A stretch of 64,000 nt of DNA from Micractinium sp. NFX-FRZ. Its lineage: Eukaryota; Chlorophyta; Trebouxiophyceae; Chlorellales; Chlorellaceae. Positions 24,301 to 34,265 of the stretch are shown piece by piece (the stretch's first letter is position 1; every line of letters begins with the position of its first letter). The position numbers and the translations under genes were made by a program. Under the pieces are notes generated by a model. It did no database searches. It had not been told where the DNA came from and saw only the letters and a program-made list of their open reading frames with translations. Where the stretch lies: the NCBI GenBank assembly GCA_029339195.1, contig JAPTJF010000155.1:1-64000 (forward strand), written 5' to 3'.

Positions 24301-25380
24301 GCAAGCAGCCATATATGGCGGTTAAGCAGCACCGGCGCTGCCCGCCTTGGAACTCCCCAACCCGTGCATGCCGGCTGTACCGCCACACCCCAGCTGTGCC
24401 CTGCCACTCAGCCCACGTGGTTCCTCTTTGCCACTGGCCTTCAGCCCTCGTTTGTGGTGCCACGAGCTCACCCTCTCTGCCCTCTTTGCTCCCTGCCTCC
24501 GCTGTGGTCAGATGTGGGCCAGCATCGCCGACTGCTTTGGCATGCAGGTGGCGCCACCCGTGCGCACGCCGCTGGTGCAGGTGAGGGCAGCGGCAGCGGG
24601 TCGGTCCCGTGATACGAGCAGTCGAGGGTGATTGCATCTCTACCCACCTGCAGGCATGCAGCACGGCGCGGAAGAGATGCAACATATTGTTCCTCTCGTT
24701 AACACCATGTCATTGCGGCCCCCGTTCTGCCTGCAGGCCATGGCGGGGGGGCGGTATTCCCAGCACCTGAGCACGTGCCACTGCCTTCATTGGTAATTAG
24801 CTTAAAGCCAACGGCCTGTCCCCCCATTGAACCAACCCCCCATGGCTGCAGATCATGGCTGACAAGGGGGAGGTGTGGGAGCGGCTGGTGAAGAAGCACG
24901 GCCTGCAGGTAGGGGGCGCCTGCTTTGCCTGCCATGCGCAGAGCTGGCGCCTGGTGTGCATCATTTGCCCGCCTGCCAGGGTCTGGCAGCGGCACCTGTT
25001 GTTCACCTGATGCAGCTGTTCTGCACTTGGGCAGGGATGTGGCTGTGCCCTGCAGCGTGGGGCCAGCACCGCCCACCACGCCCGGAGCCACAGTGCCCCC
25101 CTGTCCCTCGCACATCACTCATCACCACGAACTCCTCCTGCAGTGCAATCACAACTCACGCCTCACTTCGGTTTGCCCCCTGCCTCTCGCCCCACAGGAC
25201 ACCCCCTACGAGCAGCTGGTGACCTGGCAGTTTGCCGACTTTGTGCTGACCTTCCCCGGCGACTGGTTCAGCACCGTCAGCAAGCTGCGCCGCACCGGCT
25301 TCCACGGCATGAGCCTGGACACTGACGCCATGTTCCGGGAGCAGTTTGCCCGCATGCGCGAGCAGCGCATCATCCCCTGA
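21351..25380 (+). CDS. Short-chain dehydrogenase, progesterone-5-beta-reductase/iridoid-synthase-like (PRISE)
   Basis: Ten exons: 21351-21569, 22040-22165, 22747-22848, 23068-23148, 23359-23438, 23673-23750, 24000-24150, 24512-24580, 24852-24908 and 25198-25380. Phases agree, giving about 381 residues, normal for this family. The NAD(P)-binding Rossmann motif is VALVTGATGITGRHCVEALL at about residues 24-43. The atypical active site of the family is present: Lys in FCMEGGKWYG and Tyr in PPMFYFDLQ, followed by the WSALRPNPVCGYS substrate-pocket strand and the FPGTAAAYDGICDVCDA segment. PRISE enzymes reduce enone double bonds with NADPH. The substrate here is unknown, and no targeting peptide is obvious. 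Intron 5 starts with GC (23439). Relics of exons 2 and 6 lie in adjacent introns. Confidence 0.88.
22207..22250 (+). repeat. Relic of the end of exon 2 with its donor
   Basis: CTTGAAGCCCGACCCCAAAG, then GAGGAATGTGAGGTGGGG, copies the exon end (MKSEPKEECE followed by gtgtgt) about 85 bp downstream of the true donor. Confidence 0.8.
23561..23600 (+). repeat. Relic of the start of exon 6 with its acceptor
   Basis: GTGCAG|CACCGGCTTCTTT resembles GATGCAG|CACCGGCTCATTT at the true exon start 106 bp downstream. It could act as a competing acceptor in the same phase, but then runs into non-conserved sequence. Confidence 0.75.
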
Positions 25381-25853
25381 GCGGGCAGGCTGCGGATGCC
25401 AAAGGCTGGCCGGTGCTGGCGGCAGTGTCGGTTTGCGTGGCATGCAGCTGGGTAGTGATGCCGCTCTCAGGGCGCTGTTCACTCGCATGCGGTAGCAGCG
25501 TGTGATCTGCTGAGCCTGCTGAGAGTGCGGGGTTGCTGGCCAGCAGGCTTCTGATTCTACTGCTGCAGGCTCTGGCATCGTTTTCTTGATCCTGGCCTGC
25601 TTCACACCTCTCCTCATTGACTGCTGCACACTACTGCTGTGTTGCACATATGGAACATTGGACAGTGCCGGCACAAACAACGAGAAAGACGGGGTAAAAG
25701 GAGAGGTGTGGGTGGGCAAGAGGCATTAGATAGGGGCACAGCAAGGCAGTGGGGGGCATGGGTGGGTAAGAAGCGTGAAACAGGGCACACCAAGGCTCGC
25801 ATGGGCAGTTCAAGGAGGAGGGCACAATGTCAGCCACGATAAGGAGAAAGACC
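25381..25853. other. Convergent intergenic region
   Basis: 3' UTRs of the reductase (+) and the RING gene (-). No other feature seen. Confidence 0.6.
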
Positions 25854-28800
25854 TCAGCGTGCCGTGCCACATGGCAGCAAGCGGCCGCCTGGCACCTGGC
25901 AGCCGACAAGGGCTGCCCTGCAGATGGGGCACTCTCCTCGCCCCCGAGCCCCGCAGAATGCAAAGTAGGCCGGCACGCAGGCCGTGCACAGGCAGCAGTG
26001 GCCGCAGGGAACGCATATGGCCGCAGGCTGCGCCTCCAGGCACATGCAGCACTCCTCTGCCTCTTGCAGGGGCGCAGCTGCTGCTGCGGCTCCCGTCGCT
26101 GCTGCTGTTGATGCAGTGAGCAGCATGGGCAGAGGCAGCGGCAGGGGCAAGGGCAGCACCGCAGCTGGCTGACTGCCAGAAGCACCGTTGCTGCCGCTGC
26201 CGCCCGCAGCTGCTGCCGCCAGGGGGCGGTAGGCTGCGGGGCGCACCACCCGCCGCTGCGTGCTGCCTGGCAGCAATAAGCCCAGCAGAGACTGGAGGCT
26301 CCTTTCTTCCTCTTGCTCTACTGAGGAGCCCGCCTCCATGCCTTGCCTGCCCACTGCTGCCATCTCATTGTGCCCTACCCCAGATGTTGCTGCTGCCGTA
26401 GCCCAAGCCGCTGGCGCCGCCGGCGCAGCTGCCAGCTCAGCCGGATGGCCACTGCTGCTGCTTGCAACACTTGCGCCAGCTGGTGGTGCTGCTGCCTCTG
26501 CCGGCAGCAGAGCCTCCCAGGAGTCAGGTGCTGCCGCGTCATCTGCCCCTGACCCGCCGCCAAGCCGCTCCAGCTCAGCGCTGCCAGGCGGCAGAGCAGC
26601 ACCCCAGGCGTCCACCGCTGCCGCTGACGCCGCTGCTGCAAGTGCCGAGCCTGCTGGGGGCTTGTGGGGCTGCAGAGGCGTGTCTATCTGGGGGCTAGGC
26701 GGCAGCAAATGTGCGCTGCTGTGTCGCTGCTCACCCCATTCCGATGGCGCTGCATCAAAGCAGTCACCCCAGCCAGAGCTGGGCGGCGCTACCACGTGCT
26801 GCTTCTCAACCCCTGCTGCTGCGGTTGCTACCGGCCCTGTTAAGACAGCAGATTCGGAAGCGCTGCCAGCCATTGCCGGCTGTTGCTGTGTGGCCTCTGC
26901 CGCTGCTACCGCCGGTGTGCCTGCAGCCAGCGAGGCCCAGCTGGCCGGCGCCTGCCGGTGCTGTTGGGGAGCAGCAGCATGCAGGCTGGTCAAAAGCCGC
27001 AGCTGCACTCGCTGCTGCCGTGGGGGCCGGGCTGTCGGAGCTGCAGGGGCCCCAGCTGCTGCTGCTGGCTGCGGCTGTTGGCCGGGTTGCTCAGGCTTCT
27101 GCTGTGCCTGCTGTTCCTGCTGCGTGTTCGACTGTTCTGGCAGCGCCTGCTGCTGCTCATCCATGGCAGCAAGCGACGCCCCACTGGCAGCGATGGACAG
27201 CTCCTCCCAACTGTCGGGTGCAGGGGCGGCCGCTGCACATGCTGCATTCCCAGGCAGCTGCTGCTGCTCCTCCCGCTGGCCACCCAGCTCACTGGTTGCC
27301 CCACTCCAAGGGTCAGCAGGCTGCTCCTCCCAGGCAGATGACGTGGGCAAAGCAGCCTCCTTTGCCAGCTGCTGCTGCTGCTGCTGCTGCTGGCCCTGCG
27401 CCTCGCGGCTGGGCTCCGCTGCACAGGGTGCCACGCCTACAGCCGAGGCGCCTGCCTGCTGCTGCGTGGCTGTCAGCTGGGACCCGGGCGGCTGAGCTGG
27501 CGCCAGCAGGCCTTCCCAGTTGACCAATGCTGAGCTGGCAAGCGTGTGTGCTAGCTGCTGCAGGCTCATCAACGGCGCTGCTGACGGGGAGAGCGGCTCA
27601 ACCCTGCTGCCGCCGCTGCTGCTGCCGCCGTCCCGTTGCGCTGCCAGCGGGGTTGCAGCGGTCTCTTGTGGGTGCTGCACAACAGCTTGCTTCCGCTGCT
27701 GCTGCTGCGTGCACCAGCCAGGCGGCAGCTGGGGAGGCGGCAGCGCTGGTTGCACAGCAGCAGGCTGCACACTGCCTGCTTGCTCTGCTCTCATCGCCGG
27801 CACAGGTGCCGGTTTGCCTTGCTGCGGTGGCGGTGGCAGCTTCCGCTCTGGGTGGTCTTGCGTGTGCTCAGCACCTGGCTGGTGCCGCCGCTGGCCACCC
27901 GCCGCAGGTTGTTCCGGCAGCAAAGAGGCAGCTGGAGATTGCTGCCGCCAACGCTGCTCTTGCCGTTGAGGTGACAGGTCTGGGCCTGCTGCAGCGCTGC
28001 CAGCTGGCTCGCCACCGTCGGTCACTAGGAAGGCAGACCAGCGGCGTGGGCTTGCTGTGGGCTGTGGCAGGGGAGACGGGAAAGGCTCCTGCACTGCCGC
28101 TGATGGGCCGCTCTCGCTGCGCCGACTGGGCGGCTGCAGAGTTGCCGCTGCGGCAGGCTCTGCTGCATGCAGGATGCCGCACTGCTGCATGGCGTCTGAC
28201 GTTACGGCGGTGGCTGAGCGCTCCTGTGGTCGCATGCGGGTGGGTGGTGGCGGCGGCGGAGGATACGCCAGGCTGCCAGCAAGCGCGTCTGCCCGCGCAA
28301 GCTGCCCATTGCTGCCATCTCTGCTCCATGACTGCCGCTGAGGCTGCTTGCCAGCTTGCTGAGGCTGCTGCTTGCCTGCTTGCTGAGGCTGCTGCTGCCG
28401 CCTCGGTTGCTGCTCTCCTGCTGGCCGCTGCCGCTGTTGCTGCTGCTGGTGGGGCCGCAGCTGTTGCTGGTGTGTTGTGGCGCCTTCCGGTGCTGCAATG
28501 AATGCAGACCACCGTGCGCCCCCGGGCTGCTGCGATGGGGGCAGCGCCGGCAGTGCCTCGAAAGGCTTGCCACGGAGGGGAGGGAAGAGGCCACGCATGG
28601 AGGGCTGGCGCCTGCCCTGCTGCTGCTGCTGCTGCTGCTGGCCGTCATGCTGCAGCGGCGGTGGCGGGGGTGGCGGCTTGCCGCCAGCAGGGGCCGCACC
28701 TGCGCGAGCACTGCCAGCCTGCTCGTCGGGCCGACGCGGGTGCTGGCGTCGAGGCGCGCCATCCTGTTGATCAGCCGAGAATGCCTCAGCGCTCCATGCA

Positions 28801-28985
28801 CTGAACTGGAGCGCAGTGGTGTTGCTGCTGCCTGAGCCCTGCTCAAGAGTGCTGTTTGGCTGCGCCGCTCGTGGTGGCGCTGCCCAGCGGCCTGGCGGGG
28901 GTGGCACTGGCAGGGGAAGCGGCTCCCTCTGCTGCCACTTCAGTTGCGGCGCAAGGCGTAGAGGCACATCGTCGTCCTCTGCCAT
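25854..28985 (-). CDS. Intronless RING-finger protein with long Q/A/P-rich disordered region (putative E3 ubiquitin ligase)
   Basis: One uninterrupted frame of about 1043 residues from the ATG at 28985. An in-frame TTG further upstream is not needed, and the ATG context GCCATGGCA is good. Almost all of it is low-complexity: poly-Gln from CAG runs, Ala, Pro and Ser. There are recurrent short islands of the type W-SAF (RWSAFIAAPE, RWSAFLVTDG) and scattered PDSWE/WEELL motifs. The only folded domain is a C3HC4 RING close to the C-terminus, at about residues 975-1025: CCMCLEAQPAAICVPCGHCC, then CPICRAA. RING domains of this type recruit E2 enzymes. The disordered part may bind substrates. Lack of introns is exceptional in this window and may reflect retroposition or selection on the repeats. 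Confidence 0.8.
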   Translation of the reverse strand: MAEDDDVPLRLAPQLKWQQREPLPLPVPPPPGRWAAPPRAAQPNSTLEQGSGSSNTTALQFSAWSAEAFSADQQDGAPRRQHPRRPDEQAGSARAGAAPAGGKPPPPPPPLQHDGQQQQQQQQGRRQPSMRGLFPPLRGKPFEALPALPPSQQPGGARWSAFIAAPEGATTHQQQLRPHQQQQQRQRPAGEQQPRRQQQPQQAGKQQPQQAGKQPQRQSWSRDGSNGQLARADALAGSLAYPPPPPPPTRMRPQERSATAVTSDAMQQCGILHAAEPAAAATLQPPSRRSESGPSAAVQEPFPSPLPQPTASPRRWSAFLVTDGGEPAGSAAAGPDLSPQRQEQRWRQQSPAASLLPEQPAAGGQRRHQPGAEHTQDHPERKLPPPPQQGKPAPVPAMRAEQAGSVQPAAVQPALPPPQLPPGWCTQQQQRKQAVVQHPQETAATPLAAQRDGGSSSGGSRVEPLSPSAAPLMSLQQLAHTLASSALVNWEGLLAPAQPPGSQLTATQQQAGASAVGVAPCAAEPSREAQGQQQQQQQQLAKEAALPTSSAWEEQPADPWSGATSELGGQREEQQQLPGNAACAAAAPAPDSWEELSIAASGASLAAMDEQQQALPEQSNTQQEQQAQQKPEQPGQQPQPAAAAGAPAAPTARPPRQQRVQLRLLTSLHAAAPQQHRQAPASWASLAAGTPAVAAAEATQQQPAMAGSASESAVLTGPVATAAAGVEKQHVVAPPSSGWGDCFDAAPSEWGEQRHSSAHLLPPSPQIDTPLQPHKPPAGSALAAAASAAAVDAWGAALPPGSAELERLGGGSGADDAAAPDSWEALLPAEAAAPPAGASVASSSSGHPAELAAAPAAPAAWATAAATSGVGHNEMAAVGRQGMEAGSSVEQEEERSLQSLLGLLLPGSTQRRVVRPAAYRPLAAAAAGGSGSNGASGSQPAAVLPLPLPLPLPMLLTASTAAATGAAAAAAPLQEAEECCMCLEAQPAAICVPCGHCCLCTACVPAYFAFCGARGRGECPICRAALVGCQVPGGRLLPCGTAR

Positions 28986-29774
28986 GGCGCGGCTGCCGTT
29001 GGGGGAGCCCAGCAGCCGCGGCAAACGAGGCAAAGTGCCGAATCGCTGTTGCGCGAGGATGGCGAGCCGCGACGCTCTCAAACAATAACAGTGAGCCTTG
29101 ACGCTTCAGTGCACACGGCAGGGCCTGCCGCCTGCAAGCTCGGAAGCCTCGAGCCGCGCTTTCAGCGCTGAAAGCTACCTCACAGAGCGGCTTGAGGCGG
29201 CTGGCTGGCGTGTACAATACAGGGGGCACGCCATGGCGGGAATTTGGGCTCTCCGGGGCTGCGAATGCAACATGGACCGCCTAGGGGCCAGGTGGTCGGC
29301 GGTGATGAGGTGGCGGGCCACTGGCGGCTTGCGGCGGATGCTGCATTCCTCCTGCATTGCATCGAAACATGCTTCCCCTTGCCCTTCCTTGCAAGTTTGC
29401 TAGGCTGAGCAGTCGATGGATGCTGCAGAGATATCACACAGCATTCGGCCCCACTACCAGGCCCTCCCGGCACCACCATGCCTGGTGCTGCCCTCCGTCC
29501 CCCACACCCCCGTCGGCGGCAGGCTTCCCATTTAACGGGAGTAAGTTTATCACCCCTGCTCTGCTGCTGCCTGCCTCGGGTTTTAATCCCGAACAGCCAT
29601 GACCATTCTCTAGGTGGTCACCACCACCGGTGACACCGCCTCCAAGCTGTGCACGCTGCCGTGACTGAGCATGCTGCAGGGCCTGAGCATCAATTGACAG
29701 CACCGTGGCGCATCCAGCAACTCATTGCAGACACTTCTGCATTACATTGCCGCCAATTGAGAGAGGACCGCGCC
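28986..29774. promoter_or_regulatory. Divergent promoter region between two RING genes
   Basis: About 790 bp between the two start codons. No other gene seen. Contains a moderately AT-rich part at about 29560-29760. Confidence 0.45.
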
Positions 29775-31637
29775 ATGGCGTCAACCGCCACGCCTTCTGG
29801 CAGCGGCCAGCCTGCGGTGGCCGCCCTGCGACCCAAAAACAGGCTCAATGTGGCGCGCAGTAGCCCCGACGGGGCTACCAAGGACTTGCGGCTGCCAGTG
29901 TCGTCCGACTCCGGACTCCGAACTCCGGAGTTCTTCGCGGGCTTTGCAGCGCTAGAGCAGCTTGCCGGCGCGCCCTCCACCCAGGTAGGGCGGGCTGCGA
30001 GGACAGTAGAGAATTGGATGCATCAGGCGTCACGCCCAGCTGCTGAAGCCAACTGCTGCCGCTGCTGCCGCCGCCACCGCTCGTCTCCCGTCAGGGTTTG
30101 GCACTTGCCTTCAGGCCCTCATTCCTGCTCGTCACCACCCACCCACCCCGTGCAGATCTGCCTGCACGAGGCGGTGCAGCACGGCAGCAAGTTTGGGCGC
30201 TTGGCCGCCACCTACGCAGCCCTGGCTTCTGGGGCAGACGTGAACGAGCTGGACGCTGCGGGCCACACGCCGCTGCACTTGGCCACAATGGCAGCCGATG
30301 GAGCAGCCGTCAAGGCAGCCATTGCGGCGCTTGCCGACGCCGGCGCCGACGTCAACAGCGCGGCTCACAACGGCTGGTCACCGCTGCATCAGGCAGCGCT
30401 GCACGGCAGGCCAGGCGGCGCTGCCGCGGCTGCTGTGCAGGCGCTGGTTGAGGCGGGAGCGGTGATTGAGGACAGGAGCAAGACAGGCCACACGCCCCTG
30501 CACGCTGCCACCCAGAACGAGAACCCAGTGGCAGCAGCAGAGGCCATCGCAGCCCTTGTGGCAGCAGGTGCAGATGTGGAGGCCCCGTCCGCTGCAGGCC
30601 TGCGCGCCATCCACGCTGCCGCGTCTCGCCGCACCGGCGGCGAGGCAGCCGCTGCTGCTGTGCACGCTCTGGCAGCAGCGGGGGCCAGCCTGGTATCCAA
30701 GGACCGGCAGGGGCGCATGGCGCTGCACCGTGCGGCTGCCAAGGGAACGCCAGCGGCTGTGGCGGCCCTGGCGGCCGCAGGCGCGCCCCTGGAGGCGGTG
30801 GATAGCGAGGGCCGCACTGCCCTTCACCTAGCAGCGCTGAGCGCACGGCCAGAGGCAGTGGCAGCGCTGCTGGCGGCCGGCAGCTCTGTGGTAGCGGTCG
30901 ACACGGAGGGTGCACACCCGCTGCACCTGGCAGTGCAGTGCGGCGGCGGCGCAGCAGCCGTGACGGCGGTCATCCAGGCCCTGGTGGCGGCAGGCGCCAG
31001 CGTGCACAGCAGGGCAGGGGAAGCCGGGGGGACACCCCTGCACTGTGCGGCGCTGAACGCGTCTGCTGAAGCGGCCACAGCAGGCATAGTGGCGCTGCTG
31101 CAGGCAGGGGCGGATCCACATGCCAAGTCATCAGCGGAGCCAGCTGGCACCTCCCTGCACTGGGTGGCTCGCCACACCAAGGAGCCAGAAGCGGCCGCGG
31201 CCGCTGCCCAGGCTCTGATCTCTGGGGGGGCAGACCCGTGCGCCCGTGACTCAAACGAGGCCACCCCGCTAGTGGTAGCACTGGAGAGGGAGGACGCAGC
31301 TTCCTGCCAGCGTCTGCTGCAGCTGCTGGTGCCAGGTGGCATGTCGGACGAGGCCGGGTGCAGCCAGGGTGGCCTGGGCGGCCTGCTGCGCCACCTGGGT
31401 GCAGAGCTCCGCCGGCGGCTGAAGCGCAAGCAGCCCGAGGGCGAAGACGAGCAGCAGCGGCAGCAGCAGCAGCAGCGGGAGTGTGTGGTGTGCATGGATG
31501 CGCCGCGGTCTGTGGTGCTCACCCCCTGCGGTCACTTTGCGCTATGCGCGGGATGCGCTGCCAACAAGGAAGTGAGCAAGAAGTGCCCGGTGTGCCGCAA
31601 GGTGGTGCGCAAGGTGCAGCCCCTCTACATTGCCTGA
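29775..31637 (+). CDS. Ankyrin-repeat RING protein (XBAT-like E3 ubiquitin ligase)
   Basis: Two exons: 29775-29984 and 30156-31637, about 563 residues. The 171-nt intron is a multiple of three without a stop, so retention would add 57 residues. The Kozak-like CGCCATGG supports the start. The N-terminus (about 70 residues) is Ser/Pro-rich. About nine to ten ankyrin repeats follow (residues about 72-470), with clear TPLH cores such as GHTPLHLATMAADG, GHTPLHAATQNENP and GRTALHLAALSARP. A basic/Gln linker leads to a C-terminal C3HC4 RING (about 510-555): CVVCMDAPRSVVLTPCGHFA and CPVCRKVVRKVQPLYIA. Plant XBAT proteins share this order, and the protein is presumably a cytosolic ubiquitin ligase with ankyrin-bound substrates. 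Confidence 0.9.
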   Translation: MASTATPSGSGQPAVAALRPKNRLNVARSSPDGATKDLRLPVSSDSGLRTPEFFAGFAALEQLAGAPSTQVGRAARTVENWMHQASRPAAEANCCRCCRRHRSSPVRVWHLPSGPHSCSSPPTHPVQICLHEAVQHGSKFGRLAATYAALASGADVNELDAAGHTPLHLATMAADGAAVKAAIAALADAGADVNSAAHNGWSPLHQAALHGRPGGAAAAAVQALVEAGAVIEDRSKTGHTPLHAATQNENPVAAAEAIAALVAAGADVEAPSAAGLRAIHAAASRRTGGEAAAAAVHALAAAGASLVSKDRQGRMALHRAAAKGTPAAVAALAAAGAPLEAVDSEGRTALHLAALSARPEAVAALLAAGSSVVAVDTEGAHPLHLAVQCGGGAAAVTAVIQALVAAGASVHSRAGEAGGTPLHCAALNASAEAATAGIVALLQAGADPHAKSSAEPAGTSLHWVARHTKEPEAAAAAAQALISGGADPCARDSNEATPLVVALEREDAASCQRLLQLLVPGGMSDEAGCSQGGLGGLLRHLGAELRRRLKRKQPEGEDEQQRQQQQQRECVVCMDAPRSVVLTPCGHFALCAGCAANKEVSKKCPVCRKVVRKVQPLYIA

Positions 31638-31725
31638 ACTGTGTGTTCTTGCCTCTATTCCTCAACGAGGCCGTTTTGCCCCCTCTTGTCGTGCTAAGCC
31701 CGCTGCCCGAAGCGGTATCAGGGCA

Positions 31726-31747
31726 TAAACCCTAAAACCCTAACCCT
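31726..31747 (+). repeat. Interstitial telomere-like tract (CCCTAAA)
   Basis: AAACCCTAAAACCCTAACCC, continuing with T, contains three consecutive CCCTAA units of the plant/Chlorella type, about 90 bases past the ankyrin-RING stop codon. Confidence 0.85.
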
Positions 31748-31996
31748 ATGTATTATGCGGTGATGTTACATTACATGTGGCAGATCTGCAGTGGACTGTG
31801 GTGGGTGCACTGTAGTGCGTGCGCCGCCGAGAGGCACCGCGCGCCAGCACTGCGCACGCGCTCTCTGCATCGGCCAGTGCACAAAGTTGCCCGACTCGGA
31901 GGACACACTTCAACTGATCATCAGTTTCTAGCTGTTGCTGCTGGATAACCTCGATCCGCCTCATTGTGTGCCTGGGCTTGTAGCATGGCACGCAAG

Positions 31997-32038
31997 GTTG
32001 GGTTGGGTTGGCGGGGCGGGGCGGGGCGGGGCGGGGCG
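31997..32038 (+). promoter_or_regulatory. G-rich GGTTG/GGGGC repeats upstream of the MYND gene
   Basis: Three GGTTG units followed by four or five GGCGG/GGGGC units about 80-120 bp before the MYND start codon. The run could form a G-quadruplex or act as a GC-box-like element. Alternatively it could be the start of an intron after a 4-codon first exon (ATG at 31985, MARK|gttggg) joined in frame to about 32085. Confidence 0.5.
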
Positions 32039-32117
32039 CGAGCGCTGTGCCACATGGGACTCAACCCCTCTGTGTTCGTTCAAGGGCGGTCTCCCATCGA
32101 GTGCGCAAAACTGCATC

Positions 32118-33945
32118 ATGGACCCAGCCAGCGGTCTCTCGCTCTACTCCGTGCCCGCGGAGGACCTGGTGTCGGGCCGTCCACCCAGCTTCATTATGGA
32201 GCAGCACATGCAGAACATGGCGCGCATGGCGTGCAGGTGATCGAGGCGGTGGTGCCTCTCGCGCGGGGCGCTGTGACCTTGCTGGCAGGAGCAGTACCGC
32301 CGCTGCCGCCGCCCATCACGTCACGGTGTGTGGGTGTCAGGTGCAGGCCAGGTTGGGCCTGCAGGGTGTTCGGCCCGGTAGACATATAATCAGCAAGAGG
32401 CTCATCTCGTCCAATATTATCATACTTCCAAGCACGAGGGTGGAAGGTCCTGACCACACGTCGCTCACCGCACCCTTTGTCCTGGCCGCCTGCAGGGTGT
32501 GCGGCAAGGCCAGCGGCCTCTCTTTCTGCACCAAGTGCCAGCGCGCCTGCTACTGCAGCAGGGAGTGCCAGCGTGCAGATTGGCGGCCCCGGCACAAGGC
32601 AGAGTGCGAGTGGGTGCAGAGGAGGACGCTGGCGGTGACAGTTCCCATCAGGCAGCTCAGCATGACGGGGTGGGAGAGCAAGGTAAATCGTTTGCCTGCA
32701 AGGAAGATGCATACACTGATGAAAGGGTGGGGTGGGAGAGCAAGGTGCGCAGCAATGCAGGCAGGCATGGGTGTGGGCAACCATTTGCCCAATGCTGTGC
32801 CCCGCATATGGCAGCGCGCACGGAGCCTGGCAGGGCTCCGTTCCCTGCGCTGCCCCTGCCCGGCCGTCCCAGCTGAATCCTGCAACTCTGCAACTCCTGG
32901 CCCTCCCCTTTCCAACCTCACAATGCCCGCGCCTGCAGCCCGGCACCGCAACCTTTGAGTTTGTGAAGGGTGCATACGACACGCGCAGCCTGCGGCTCGA
33001 GGCGGTGGTGGCAGGCACCGCCGGCATCACAGACCCACGGGTGCTGGAGTTCCTGGAGGTAGGCGGGTCGGTTACTGGGTAACCTGTGTATATGTTTACA
33101 AGTGACGGGTTCGCGGGCGCAGGTCTGCAGTGTTTAGGTGTTTGGGTGGGTGGGAGGGGATAGAGGGAGAGCACACACTCATGCCTGCTGGGGTGGGTCG
33201 ACGGCAGCAGGTGGTGAGGAGGAGGCAGCAGATGCCAGCTGATGCCGCCGCTGCCTCTCTCCCTCTGCCGCTGCTGTTGGAAGCGCTGGCAGATCCCAGG
33301 GTGCCTCCCTCTCCATCCCCATGTGGTAACCCCTGCCCTTCGGTCCATCCTGACGTGTTACCCCAGCCACGCGTGCACTGACTCCCCCCTGCCCCCTGCC
33401 TGCCGTGCTCTCACCGCCCCCGCTCCCCTTCCTCCACCCACCCACCACCCGCCCGCCCCCAGGATGGCTCCCTCTTTGACGTGGTTAGCACCGAGTTAAT
33501 CACCAGCCCGTGTGGGTGGAAGGAGTTCGTTCTTGTGGAGGAGAAGGCAGCCTTCAGCGCCGCGCTGCTGCAGCAGCTGGGCGTGGCGAGGCCCACCGGG
33601 CGGCGCGCCTCGCAGGTGTGTGCATGCATGCATGCACAGCCCGGTCGGTGTTGCTAGAGAAGTCTGCGGATGGTGAGCGGGGGCCTTCTCTTGACCAGCG
33701 CCCGGTCGGGGGCCTGCTCTTGCCGAGCGGCGCATGGTGCAGCTGTGCTGTGCTGTGCTGTGCTGTCCTGTCCTGTGCTGTGCTGTGCTGTGTTCACAAG
33801 CAGGCGGCCAGAGCTGTGCGGCTGCGTGCTGCATGCGGCGCTGTATGAGTCTGCTCTGCGGCGCAGTGCTTATTCCGCCTGCCCTTGCTCGGTTTTCCTT
33901 GCGGGTCACTACACCGACTGCCCCATCATGGAGATCACTTTCTGA
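32118..33945 (+). CDS. MYND-type zinc-finger protein
   Basis: Exons: 32118-32236, 32496-32682, 32939-33058, 33463-33615 and about 33804-33945. Exon 2 encodes a complete MYND finger: C-x2-C in RVCGKASGLSFCTKCQ, then CYCSRECQRADWRPRHKAEC with the terminal His and Cys. MYND domains bind proline-rich partners, often in transcription or methyltransferase complexes; no SET domain is seen. Downstream is an unrecognised domain (FEFVKGAYDTRSLRLEAVV, then LFDVVSTELITSPCGWKEF). The last junction is ambiguous. Splicing at CAG|gtgtgt puts the last exon in a frame that stops at 33848. Using the GT two bases later keeps LCGCVLHAALYESALRR to the stop at 33945, which looks more protein-like. A relic of the end of exon 2 lies at 32723-32748. 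Confidence 0.75.
32723..32748 (+). repeat. Relic of the end of exon 2 and its donor
   Basis: GGTGGGAGAGCAAGGTGCGC repeats GGTGGGAGAGCAAGGTAAAT about 62 bp after the true exon end. It keeps a usable GT donor. Confidence 0.75.
33744..33793 (+). repeat. CTGTG pentanucleotide microsatellite
   Basis: About nine TGCTG/TCCTG units in the last intron of the MYND gene, 10 bp before the final acceptor. Confidence 0.85.
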
Positions 33946-34265
33946 GGTACACCTTGGAACAGGGGCGAGGCAGGGATATATCAAACTTCCTCACACCTGG
34001 CCGGCCGCCTTGCTTCCGCCGAGACTGGCTCGACCTGCCCCTTCTGCTCTTAAGTCTGGCTCTCCCTGCTTGCTCCCACCAAACTTCCTCAATATCAACA
34101 CTGTTGAGCGAACCAGGCAAATGAACACACACAACCGATGAATGGAAAGCGTGAATGCGACATGTGCCACTAGTGCAGGCGTAAATGACGCAGCGCATGC
34201 CCCCACTCTGCGGTGGGGTGGGGTGGGGAGGGGTAGGGGGCCGTCCAGCCAGCCTCCTCAGGCGC
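33946..34265. other. Convergent intergenic region
   Basis: 3' UTRs of the MYND (+) and metallo-beta-lactamase-fold (-) genes. No further feature seen. Confidence 0.6.

Noticed and set aside
26260..27523. Long open frames on the + strand opposite the Q-rich RING gene (up to about 411 codons)
   Set aside because: They are antisense shadows of CAG/GCT repeats. They are pure Cys/Ala/Ser/Leu low complexity with no domain, whereas the minus frame ends in a perfect RING.
28986..29081. N-terminal extension of the Q-rich RING protein from a TTG
   Set aside because: A non-ATG start with no support; the first ATG at 28985 has a good context.
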